Below the pieces are notes generated by a model that was not told where the DNA came from, made no database searches, and was given only the letters and a program-made list of their open reading frames with translations. From Halocaridina rubra (Eukaryota; Arthropoda; Malacostraca; Decapoda; Atyidae), in the NCBI GenBank assembly GCA_037179515.1, contig JAXCGZ010020848.1:30001-94000 (forward strand): DNA of 64,000 bases, written 5' to 3'. Below are positions 19,860 through 64,000 of the stretch, one piece after another. Each line of letters begins with the position of its first letter. Position 1 is the first letter of the stretch. The position numbers were made by a program, and so were the translations under genes.

Positions 19860-21050
19860 CTTTTTAGGTTAGGTTTTCCAGATTAGATCATAGGCTTGGT
19901 ATTGTATACCAGTGGTTCATAAACAAGTACTTTATTAGGTTTCTCGTGAGAAGGGTTCATAGACACGGCCATTATATTACCACAACTTTACCCTATGTTC
20001 AGTTAGGTTAGGTCTTTTCCCAATCCAGTTCATAAACTTAGATTTTTACTCCTATGGTACTGTACTCTTGGTTAGGTTTTGCAGCAAAAGGGGTTTTTTA
20101 AATCTTGGTGGTACTTTACTACAGGCATTCCCTATGTTTGATTAGCTTGTGTGCCAAGCTGGTCTGTAAAAGCGGATATTATTATGTCACTATCGCACTA
20201 TGTTTGCGTAGATTAGGTCGTTTAGCAAGCCGTTTCGAAACTTGGGTAGAACTGCATTACAATAATACTCCAAGTTCGGTCAGGTGTTTGCTGAACATAT
20301 TCAGAATTGTGGAATTTGTTTTACATCTACTGCACCCTAAAATTTGATTACGTTTTTCTAAACGGTATGTAAGCCTGGGTATTATTTTACTAGCACCATA
20401 GCAGTACCCTATGTGCGGTGAGGTTAATTGCTGAATTGGTGTGTAAACCAGGTTAGTACCTTACTTTTACAGTAACTCTACCTTACAGTCGTTTAGGTTC
20501 TTTACCAAACTGATTTGTAATCCTGGGTGTATATTGCAACTGTACTCTACATTTGGATAGTTTATTTGCCATCAGTAAAAGTTGTGCAGTTGCTTACTTT
20601 TGCTTAGTTATTCTTAGCAAAACTCATTCTGGAATCTGTATTATTTTGCCTCTACCATTAGATATTGTTAATGATGCTTTTTTTCTTTTTTCTTTTACCT
20701 TTGTAGCCTACTGTACTAATTTACTGCTAATGTATCGTACTCTACACCTGTTTATATGTGATCTTTAACAAAACCCTTTTTTAATCTTGGAAGAATTCCA
20801 CTATTACACAACATTCATTAATTCATTTAGGTTATATTTATTTGTGGTTGGTTTTGTCAATTCCTTAGTGATTTTATTTCTTGGTTTCCACTGGAAAATA
20901 GATTACTTTTGCATATTGTTCAGTGAATCAGTTACAGTAAGTAATATTTTCCAAACTTCTCTGTAAACATGAATATTATTGTACTACTACTGTACTTTAC
21001 GTATGGATAGATTAGTTTGTTTGCCATTCTCATTAAAAAGCCGAAGTATA
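19860..21050 (+). repeat. Degenerate 69-bp tandem repeat
   Basis: At least nine contiguous units are recognised by phased anchors resembling GGTTAGGTTTTTGCCAAACT, then TGGTTTGTAAACCTGGGTAT, then TACTACACTGTACCCTATGT. Anchors lie near 20003, 20071, 20142, 20208, 20280, 20347, 20417, 20492 and 20556. Spacing is 64-75 bp. Weaker units follow at about 20828 and 21005. It is old, with no open frame. The TTAGG cores are part of the unit and are not telomeric arrays. Confidence 0.7.
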
Positions 21051-21375
21051 ATTATACTAGCACACTGTATTAGTAAGGCCAACTTTAGTTCCTAAGGGAT
21101 TTCATTGGTTCTTGATCTTAGTTGTTTGTAAGCTATATATTTGTTCTCACTAAAAGAAAATATTCCACCTTGCTCCCATATACACACAGTGTAATCGTAC
21201 AGCTTTATGATCACCTTTTGCAGTCTGTAAATAGTGTATTTTAGGAAATCATCAAGTAATGACTGCTGTAAAGTCCCAATGTTATTGATCTCCAGCAACT
21301 CAGTGACATTTAAAAGGGGTACTGGGACATTGAATAGAATTGGAAAAACTTTTAATTTTTTTTCTTGCATATACC

Positions 21376-22036
<661 letters not shown>

Positions 22037-22559
22037 TATCTGTTATTGGTTAGGGGTTCAGGGGTTATTTAGGCACATACTTAATACCATAGAGGTTCAA
22101 GATTTAGTTTAATAATGGGGGAGAGTGTTTGATAAAGTGCAGACTAACAAAACTTGAGCCATTTAGAGAGTTTAACATTTTTATCTTTGTCCCCATTAAT
22201 GTAAAATGCCAAAGTTTATATAATTACTAGTATTTAATGCAGAATGGTTTGGCGCACATATTCCAACACTATGAAAGTTAGACAATAGGTAAAAGAATGA
22301 GGTTGTAATGTCTGCACTCTAGTTAGGTAAGGTCAGGTCAGCTTAGGTCATTACATACCCGGTGTTACTCTAGTCATCCTCTCATTACCTGGCCTGGCTA
22401 CCTAATCCGTACTTGTTAGAGTGCTCAAGGCAACTATCATGTTTGATCCAATTAGTATTAAAATAGCAGCCGGATAACTTGGGCTGAATATACACTTGTG
22501 GTCATTGACTAAATCAGGCTTATTCATATTCAGCATATTTGTGGTTTGCCGTTTTATGT

Positions 22560-22695
22560 GCCACTATTCATCTCCATCCGTATGGGGTAGACACAGACTG
22601 GTTGGAGGTTTAAGGGGGATTAAGGCTGAATGAATTTTCTAATGACCCACGGTGGGCTCAGCAAGTGTTGGTTGCAGATAAAACAAGATGAGAAG
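22560..22695 (-). repeat. Family O SINE-like repeat copy
   Basis: Reverse copy with CATCTCCATCCGTATGGGGT, TTAAGGCTGAAT and ACCCACGGTGGGCTCAGCAA. Family O in forward orientation reads GGGCATCCAGCCTTAATCCC followed by CCAACCTGTCTG and a short tail TTGAATGGGGATTAATAGTG. Confidence 0.6.
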
Positions 22696-23054
22696 AATTA
22701 AGTGGGATGCAGCTTAAAAACTTAAGTTATATATTCTTTATATATACAGTAATTCCTCGTTTATTGCGGGGGTTCGGCTCCGGGGCCGGCCGCGATAGGT
22801 GAATTTCCGCGAAGTAGGAACACCTAAAAAAAAAAAAAAAATTAAAGATGATTATGACACCAGGATGGCCCAAAAATGATAAAATAAAACAGCCTTTATC
22901 AGGCTGTAAAGAGAAACAGAGGTGGAGAGTGTACTGACCTGTCAGATGTGAAGGGATTATAAAAGATGTGTAATGAATATCCAGCTCTCTGCTGGGTTTT
23001 AATATACCTCTGCATTACTTTCATGATGTCTATTCCAAAAATTCTCCTTAGATC

Positions 23055-23089
<35 letters not shown>

Positions 23090-23119
23090 AATAATTTTCC
23101 TTTGATGATGATTGTGGAG

Positions 23120-23173
<54 letters not shown>

Positions 23174-23211
23174 ATTATTATTAATATCATTATTATTACG
23201 AATTTGTAATT

Positions 23212-23405
23212 GTAGTCTCCGTGGCAAAATGGTAGCGTCTGCGACTCTGAAGCGGCAGGTCGAGGGTTCGCGCCCCGTCACGGACGGAGGTTAGTAAGGG
23301 CATACACTCAGGGCAACGATTACATCTGCCAAAACAAGTCCTTCGTAAGAAGGCAACCGTCCTAGCCCTTAGTAGAAAAGGGAGTTCGTGACGTAAAACC
23401 GAATC
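23212..23405 (+). mobile_element. tRNA-derived SINE with 17-bp TSD
   Basis: Flanked by ATTACGAATTTGTAATT at 23195-23211 and 23406-23422, a perfect duplication. The head GTCTCCGTGGCAAAATGGTA resembles a pol III box A region, and GAGGGTTCGCGCCCCGTCAC resembles box B with its stem. The tRNA-unrelated tail includes GCCAAAACAAGTCCTTCGT and GTGACGTAAAACCG. The related foldback copy at 29.8-31.0 kb has the empty site (ACGGATTCGTAATTAAACC near 30287). Confidence 0.88.
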
Positions 23406-23483
23406 ATTACGAATTTGTAATTAAACCATTAATTTTACAATAAACAATGTAGTTTTGGTTGAATGAACAAGAGTTAATTAAAG

Positions 23484-23624
<141 letters not shown>

Positions 23625-23810
23625 ACATTTTATTCTACCCAACCCCCCACACTCTCTTTGTCCCAGCCAACTAGGGAGGGGCTTTGTACACAGTTATTAA
23701 AGTAAATAAACCAACAGATGTACAAACAATATAGAGCCCTTAATAATAATAATAATAATAATAATGATAATAATCTCCACAATCATCATCAAAGGAAAAT
23801 TGTTGTTGCC

Positions 23811-23848
<38 letters not shown>

Positions 23849-24174
23849 GATCTAAGGAGAATTATTGGAATAGACATCATGAAAGTAATGAAGTAATGCA
23901 GAGGTATATTAAAAGCCAGCAGAGAGCTGGATATTCATTACACATCTTTTATAATCCCTTCACATCTGACAGGTCATTACACTCTCCATCTGTTTTTCTT
24001 TACAGCCTGATAAAGGCTGTTTTATTTCATCATTTTTTGGCCCATCCTGGTGTCACAATAATCTTAGAAAAAAAAAAAAAATCCGCGATACAGTGAATCT
24101 GTGATACGTGAACCGCGAAATATGGGATTACTGTATTTCGCTTTACTAGGTTACTTTCATCCTTAATTCTGCAG

Positions 24175-24262
24175 GGCTTAAGTAAGGGCATCAAGCCTTA
24201 ATCCCCCAGCTCCAACATGTCTGTGCCCAACCCCATTCCAATGGGACCAATTGTGGCGCTTA
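24175..24262 (+). repeat. Family O repeat fragment
   Basis: Reads AAGGGCATCAAGCCTTAATC, CCAACATGTCTG and CCATTCCAATGGGACCAATT. 24265-24925 beyond it shows no gene or clear repeat. Confidence 0.6.
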
Positions 24263-24925
24263 AAGCAATGCGTATGGACATGCCCTTTATCAGTACTCAT
24301 TGTTGAGATAGTACAGTGCTTCTTCTAACTTATAAAACATGATATTAATGAGATAGATCTTGTAGTTATGTAATAGCCTTGAGTGTTATTAAGTCTGGGT
24401 TATCAGCCTATGTGATAAGACTTGCTTTTTCTTTAACAGAACACTTGACTTTCAGAACGTTTCTCTGTCGTTGAATGCTAAAGATAATTCCACAAAGTCC
24501 TCGATTGTGTTTGCCTTTACTGAAGCAAGACAAATTTGTGTCAACACAGGTATTGTATGCATGTAGTCAACCCATATTTATGGGAATTAGCCTAATTGTG
24601 TTGTACCCCAGCTCCAACCTGTTTTTGTTCACCCAAATCGAATGGGGAGTAATAATGATATATAAAACTGAGCCTTTTTGTGTGAATCTTACAAAATAAG
24701 TTTGTTTTAAATTCAGGAGATCTTAGCTGTGATTGATAATGCAAATGATGGATTGAAACAAAATAGCAGTAATAATAATAATATATAAATAAAATTGCCT
24801 TCAATGATATTCCTTTGCAATGTTTCTTTATTGTATTTGAGGATGAAAATGAAGCTAAATTCTGTATTGTGAGCTACAGTGTTCAGAATTGTTTGAACTA
24901 TTAATTTTTTTTAATCTGATTGCCA

Positions 24926-24928
<3 letters not shown>

Positions 24929-25016
<88 letters not shown>
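24929..25016. repeat. (TA)n tract next to Tigger G
   Basis: About 88 bp of TA, then ATACTG and a short TA run leading into the Tigger terminus at 25038. Confidence 0.95.
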
Positions 25017-25020
<4 letters not shown>

Positions 25021-25138
25021 CTGTATATATATATATACAGTAATCCCTCGCTATATCCCGATTCACCTTCTACGAATTCAGTGCACTGCAGATTTTTTGG
25101 GCGAGCATATGTATTTTATATCTCAGATTTTCGGGGTA

Positions 25139-26192
25139 CAGTGATCCCCCCATTATCGCGAGGGTTCGTTTCCGGGACCCGGCGCGAAACAGGAAAATCG
25201 CAGAGTAGGATCAGTCTATATGTACATAGATATTTTAATTTATTTTTACATTTACACCGTATAAACTGTATAAATCCTCCCTGTACTGTTAACAAACCAC
25301 CCTTTACCTCATAAATAACAGCATGCTAGGGTAAATTTATATAACATACTCATGCACATAGGTATTTTACAATTATTTTTACGTTTACTGTATAAATCCT
25401 CCCTGCATTGTTAAAAAACCACCCTTTACTTTATAAATAACAGCATGCAACGTAAATTTATATGTACGTGATAGGTAAACTTACCTTATCTGTTATGGTT
25501 AACATTTTCCTTTGCCGCTTAGGCTCACTACAAGAAGCCATAGAAGATGAAGGATGCTTGGGAGGCATTGCAAAGGTTAAAATATGCGAGTAAAAAATCA
25601 CAAGCAAAACGTATTAATAAGTACAACGTGAACGGCGCACATGAGTGAGGCGAGACAATGGAAGATGGTGGAAGCCTTTGTCCGAAACGCTGATAGCGGT
25701 ATCGTATTTTACATGTTGCAATGCTGTTAGTATTTATGTTTTTTGCTATTTTTTACTGTTTTATTATTCTTAGGCTAAGAAATACGTTTTTTTATCAATA
25801 AAATCATGAAACTACTGGAAATATAAATATATATGCTAGCTCACGTAGCTGCGACCCCAATACATTGTACGTTATCGGACACTATTTCGCATGATGCGAT
25901 ACTGTGAGTTATACTGTACGTACGTATATCTAAATTTATGTTTTTTACTATTTTTTACTGTTTTATTATTCGTAGGCTGGGAAATCAATTTTTTTTAACA
26001 ATTAGATAATGAAATGGGTTTTTTTTTTTTTTTTTTTCAATAAAAAAATGAAAATACTGAGAATTTGTATTTTTTTAATATTTTAATATTTTTTCATATA
26101 CCCAAAAAAATAAAATAATAATTTGCCAAAAAAAAAAAACGTGGTACAGTGAAAACGCGAACCAAGAAACGCGATCCTGCGGGGGATCACTG
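25139..26192 (-). mobile_element. Nested Tigger derivative F with TA duplication
   Basis: It starts CAGTGATCCCCCCATTATCG and ends GGGGGATCACTG, flanked by TA at 25137-25138 and 26193-26194. In reverse orientation it carries 160-bp-type segments (25245-25500), the transposase start region (about 25505-25568) and 190-bp-type segments. It lies inside the left end of G, so it is younger. Confidence 0.85.
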
Positions 26193-26219
26193 TATATCAC
26201 GTGAATCCACGATATGTGG

Positions 26220-27900
26220 AAATATTAAAATTTCCAGTATTTTCATTATTTTATTTATAACAAAAGTAATTTAAACATGTAACTCACAGTATTGCATCAT
26301 ATAAAATACGATACAGGTATCGGCGTTTCAGAAAACGCAAAGGGTCGCACCTACATGAGATAGTGCATATTAAAATTTCCAGTATTTTCATTATTTTATT
26401 GATAAATAAAAGTATTTCCTAGCCTAAGAATAATAAAACTGTAAAAAATAGTAAAAAACATAAATTTAGTTATGTAACTCTGCCCCAAATAAAATACGAT
26501 ACCGGTAGCAGCATCTTGGAAAACGAAAAGGGTTGCTCCTACGTGAGATAGTACATATTAAAATTTCTAGTATTTTCATTATTTTATTGATAAAAAAAAA
26601 GTATTTCCTAGCCAAAGAATAATAAAAAGTAAAAAATAGTAAAAAACATAAAATTTAAACATGTAACTCACAGTATTGCATCATATAAAATACGATACCG
26701 GTATCGGCGTTTCATAAAATGCAAAGGGTCGCACCTACGTGAGATTGTGCATATTAAAATTTCCAGTATTTTCATTATTTTATTGATAAATAAAAGTATA
26801 TCCTATCCTAAGAATAATAAAACAGTACAAAATACTAAAAAACATAAATTTAAACATGTAACTCTGCCCCAAATAAAATACGATACCGGTAGCGGCGTCT
26901 TGGAAAACGAAAAGGGTTGCTCCTACGTGAGATAGTACATATATTACAATTTCTAGTATTTTCATTGTTTTATTGATAAAAAAAAAAAGTATTTCCTAGC
27001 TTAAGAATAATAAAAAGTAAAAAATAGTAAAAAACATAAAATTTAAACATGTAACTCACAGTATTGCATCATATAAAATACAATACCGGTATCGGCGTTT
27101 CATAAAACGCAAAGGGTCGCACCTACGTGAGATTGTGCATATTAAAATTTCCAGTATTTTCATTATTTTATTGATAAATAAAAGTATATCCTAGCCTAAG
27201 AATAATAAAACAGTAAAAAATAGTAAAAAACATAAATTTAAACATGTAACTCTGCCCCAAAGAAAATACGATACCGGTAGCGGCGTCTTGGAAACCGAAG
27301 AGGGTTGCTCCTACGTGAGATAGTACATATTAAAATTGCCAGTATTTTCAGTATTTTATTGATAAAAAAAAGTATTTCCTAGCCTTAGAATAATAAAAAA
27401 GTAAAAAATAGTAAAAAACAAATTTAAACATGTAACTCACAGTATTGCATCATATAAAATACGATACCGGTATCGGCGTTTCATAAAACGCAATGGGGCG
27501 CACCTACGTGAGATAGTACATAATAAAATTTCCAGTATTTTCATTATTTTATTGATAAATAAAAGTATTTCCTAGCCTAAGAATAATAAAACAGTAATAA
27601 ATTTAAAAAAACATAAATTTAAACATGTAACTCTGCCCCAAATAAAATACGATACCAGTAGCGGCGTCTTGGAAAACGAAAATGGTCGCACCTACGTGAG
27701 ATAGTACATATTAAAATTTCCAGTATTTTCTTTATTTTATTGATAGAAAAAAAGTATTTCCTAGCCTAAGAATAATAAAATCGTAAAATATAGTAAAAAA
27801 CATAAATTTAAGCATGTAACTCTGCACCACATAAAATACTATACCAGTATCGGCGTCTTGGAGAATGAAAAGAGTCGCACCTACGTGAGATAGTATACGG
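26220..27900 (+). repeat. 190-bp satellite, nine units, dimeric organisation
   Basis: Nine units with CACCTACGTGAGATAGT-type markers near 26350, 26533, 26733, 26913, 27119, 27309, 27500, 27690 and 27884, a mean period of about 190 bp. Two variants alternate: one with AACTCACAGTATTGCATCAT and GGGTCGCACC, the other with AACTCTGCCCCAAATAAAAT and GGGTTGCTCC. The true repeat is therefore a dimer of about 380 bp. It is non-coding. Confidence 0.85.
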
Positions 27901-28334
27901 GATGCTATTGGCTGATGGGTGGGAGACGACGAATCACAGAATTGTGTACTGTAAACTGGGGTCTGACTGGCTTTTTTATTGAAGCTTGATTCTCCCAGCA
28001 TCTTCTATTGTCTCGCCTCCCCATTCAGTTACTCACGTGTGCACCTTTCTCGTTGTGCCACTTAATACATTGTGCTTGTGATTTTGTGAAACTTTTGATT
28101 GTGTATTTCAACCCCTGCAATGCCGCCCAAGCGTCCTTCATCTTCTAAGGCTTCTGGTAGTGAGCCTAAGCCTACTTAAAGGGTGAGTTGTTAACAGTGC
28201 AGGGAGGGGTTTTTATATGGTAAAGGTAAAAATAGATGTAAAATACCTGAAATAAACATGGTGCTGCTACTTCGCGTATTTTCACCTTTCGCTGGTGGTC
28301 CCAGAACCGAACCCCCACGATAAACGAGGGATCA

Positions 28335-28454
<120 letters not shown>

Positions 28455-28726
28455 TGTATATAGGGTAATACTACACTCATTACATGAGGGGTGAACACAA
28501 TGCAGTATACAGAAAACTCGTTCGTAAGTTGGGAAGTGTCTGTTTATATCTGCGTGTGTGCATATGTGTGAGTGCGTATGTATGTGTGTTAAAGTAGCTG
28601 TTTTTTCATCACAAAATCAGGTGATTTTAATTTTGCTTAAAAGTTGTTTGATATTATTTTGACATTAGCATAGTAATTTTAGACATAAATAGTATGTTAT
28701 ATCTATAAATTTTCTTTCTATTCTAG

Positions 28727-61839
<33,113 letters not shown>

Positions 61840-62710
61840 GTGACCCAGAGATTTCTGGATAAATGTGATCAGGTAGTATTGTAGGACAGTATTTTTAATT
61901 ACTCTTGTGTTAGGGAACTATATGAAGCAGATTTGAACTGTGTAATGAAAAGTAGGACTATTTTATCTCGTTATAAATTTCATGTAAGTGTTTGTTGGCT
62001 GTTTAGGAGTAGATAGGATGACTTTATTCCTAATTTTTGTACATGACTCATAACACAAATAAGAACTTTGTATTGAAAGTAGTACTACCTTAATTTTGCT
62101 TTGGTAATCTCGTTTCTAACGAAATTTTAGGTGCAGATTTGGTTTTTGAGACTAATTTTCCTTATCATTTACAGTATTTTCTTTCTACCCTTTTAGTTTC
62201 TCAAACATTTAGTTATCATCTCTGTCTCTTTCATAACTGCCTTTGGCCCAATTATTTAGACTGAACATAGTTGTTTTCATATTTTTGTTTTTAATATGTT
62301 TAGTATATTAACCTTTTTATATTTTAATTTAACTCAAACAACGCAGCTGTATGTGTCAAAGTCTTCAAAGATTTCATATTCATTATTACATTAACTTTTT
62401 ATTTTTTCATTTATATATATATCTTTCGTCTTTGTATCTTATAGTATATATGAATATCATTTATATATTGATATGTCTTTGTTTAGTGAATTTCTGAATT
62501 GTTTCCAGTATTGATTACACCATATAGCATGAAGTAATGATAATATAAACATGAATTAAGAAATATGTACGAAAATATGAATTCAAAAGGCTGTGCATTT
62601 CACGAGATTTATATCGTAAGCTGTATACTAAGTCAACAAAATAATAACTGTTTTATACTGTACTTATTGAGGTCATTCTAATAATAAAATTTCTTGATAA
62701 AGCAGACACG
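61840..62710 (+). other. APEH 3' UTR
   Basis: AT-rich sequence from the stop codon to the first AATAAA. No open frame, repeat family or intron signal is obvious. Length is about 860 nt. Confidence 0.7.
62683..62688 (+). promoter_or_regulatory. Putative APEH polyadenylation signal
   Basis: AATAAA, the first canonical hexamer after the stop. A T-rich stretch (TTGTTTATTTCTGCATTTTT) follows within 40 nt, as expected for a downstream element. Confidence 0.65.
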
Positions 62711-62938
62711 ATTGTTTATTTCTGCATTTTTTGTAATAAGGAAAATATAATGAATATATGTGAGTGAAGGTGTACATAAGTGTGCGTGTGTGTTTTGAGT
62801 GTGCATGAGTGCATGACATTGGCTTGATCTTGTTTACTATATATGACGTACCAATATGTGATTGCAGGGGAAAAGTTTTGTTCAAAAGCTGCAATGGAGG
62901 AAAAGTTTTGATACCATGCCTTTGGTTATATTTTTTTC

Positions 62939-63072
62939 AGATCTTGTAAAGATAGGTAACCCCAGAACCCGATGAAATGCTAAATAAACCCGTAAATTGT
63001 TAGATTACGTGATTTGGCTTGTAAATATTAATATCCCTACAACACCCTGGGGTTGCTATTCTTTACAAGATG
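62939..63072. mobile_element. GGATCTTGTAA MITE copy e
   Basis: About 134 bp downstream of APEH: AGATCTTGTAAAGATAGGTA to GCTATTCTTTACAAGAT. The outermost bases have decayed. Confidence 0.7.
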
Positions 63073-63259
63073 CATTTACTCATTTGGTTGTCTTTGCCTT
63101 GTTACATGTAGCTAGAGAAGGCAGAATATTTGAAGAGAAAATAGATTTTCGTGTCATCTTAATTGTATATTTATTCATAAGTTATTTTCAGTATGTTTCT
63201 GTTGCATTAACCAGACATGATATATATTTATATAAGATGCAGATCAGGTAGTTGCCATT

Positions 63260-63455
63260 CTCTCTCTATATCTCTCTCTCTCTCTCTCTCTCTTTTTTTT
63301 AACACCAAGACATGCCAAAAAAGAAATGAATAAATCTGCCATCATTGAGCCAGGGTACGAAAACATAAAGTATTTTGAAAGAGATGAGGTTGTTGTGATT
63401 TGTCAGATGTGAAGGGATAATAAGGGATGTGTAAAGGATATCTAACAATATTCGG
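63260..63455 (+). repeat. (CT)n followed by a decayed foldback-family arm
   Basis: A CT run to 63292, then TTTAACACCAAGACATGCCA and TTTGTCAGATGTGAAGGGAT, an old match to the arm of elements H, I and M. No gene follows. Confidence 0.55.
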
Positions 63456-63574
63456 TGTTGATGTAGGATGTAGGCATAGAAAAAACACCGTAACTTTAGG
63501 AAGACTTAACATCGAACTGTCCTGGACAGTTCATAGTATCAAAAAGTGTGGCTAATGCCATGGGCCAACCTACT

Positions 63575-63722
63575 ACATGGTAAAGTGCGCTAGTTGGGAG
63601 ACACTAATGTGGGTTCATTCCCACCAGTTGGTGTTAGGAAAGGTATCCAAACTTAATCCCCTAGATCCAATATGTCTGTCTCCACCCCAATTTGAATGGG
63701 GACTAATTGTTACACAGATAAA
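63575..63722 (+). repeat. Family O repeat copy
   Basis: GGTAAAGTGCGCTAGTTGGG head, GGTATCCAAACTTAATCCCC, AATATGTCTGTCTCCA and TTGAATGGGGACTAATTGTT. The rest of the window to 64000 is unassigned. Confidence 0.6.
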
Positions 63723-64000
63723 ATAGTCATTATTTAAAATGCAAATCAACAAACACCCATAGGTACAACTTTGTCTTTCCTAACCTTATGCACGATATGT
63801 ACCACCATTTGCTTTCCATTTCTATTGGTGTATTCATTATACCTGGTGAGTTAGCAGGAACTAGGAGGTAACGGGTATTGTTACTGTCTCCATATCCTGA
63901 ATGAGACCAAGTGAAAACTTAATTTATTTTGTCACGTCACAAGTGGGCTCGGTAGTTTCTTTTGATATGGCAGGTCAATCTTTGATCCATGACCCGTAGT

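Noticed and set aside
19860..20100. TTAGG motifs as an arthropod telomeric array
   Set aside because: The motifs are single or double and spaced by about 69 bp within a longer repeat, not a contiguous (TTAGG)n run.
23212..23285. Functional tRNA gene
   Set aside because: Box-like motifs are present, but the unit extends into a tRNA-unrelated tail and is bracketed by a 17-bp TSD. A clean cloverleaf with acceptor stem is not visible, so it is a SINE.
26220..27900. CRISPR array
   Set aside because: Units of 190 bp are repeated in full without unique spacers, in a eukaryotic transposon.

Overview
This window is nuclear DNA from an animal, most likely an arthropod and plausibly a decapod crustacean. 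That is inference, from the enormous load of (TA)n, (CT)n and (ATT)n microsatellites, the mix of L2/CR1-like LINEs with Tigger (pogo-group) DNA transposons, and the compact GT-AG introns. It holds one host gene and a very dense field of mobile DNA. No bacterial operon, CRISPR array, rRNA gene or intact tRNA gene is visible.

Region 1 to 28.7 kb contains no host exon I can support. It holds a LINE RT at the left edge; CR1-like copies here called family B (2.06-3.35, 5.5-6.0, 12.4-14.1 plus 17.9-18.6, and 18.6-18.9 kb); a Tigger element with a broken transposase (3.4-6.35 kb) interrupted by B; a two-ORF LINE D (8.55-12.4 kb) whose RT has been replaced by a gypsy integrase/LTR fragment; LINE A (14.1-17.9 kb) inserted into a B copy; a degenerate 69-bp tandem repeat (19.86-21.05 kb); a foldback DNA element (22.7-24.1 kb); and nested Tigger derivatives with a 190-bp satellite (25.0-28.3 kb).

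Region 28.7 to 62.7 kb is one plus-strand gene for acylaminoacyl-peptidase (acylamino-acid-releasing enzyme, APEH). I reconstruct 15 coding exons joining in frame to 710 codons plus a stop, with the triad Ser565, Asp653 and His684. Intron 2 is 15.4 kb and is made almost wholly of Tigger-type elements strung together by (TA)n tracts, plus another DNA-transposon family (C). Intron 3 carries a second LINE A copy. Later introns carry SINE-like and MITE copies.

The most notable observation is at 58.4-58.65 kb. Two consecutive 80-nt exons have the same phase at both ends and encode related but different versions of the segment just after the catalytic serine (residues 580-606). They are separated by a 50-nt intron. 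Including both or neither breaks the frame. This is the signature of a mutually exclusive exon pair in APEH, giving two predicted isoforms. Other notable points are beads-on-a-string Tigger arrays, a higher-order satellite inside a transposon derivative, long hairpins, a chimeric LINE/gypsy element, and SINE insertions with clear target-site duplications.

Downstream of the polyadenylation signal (about 62.7 kb) only repeats are seen.
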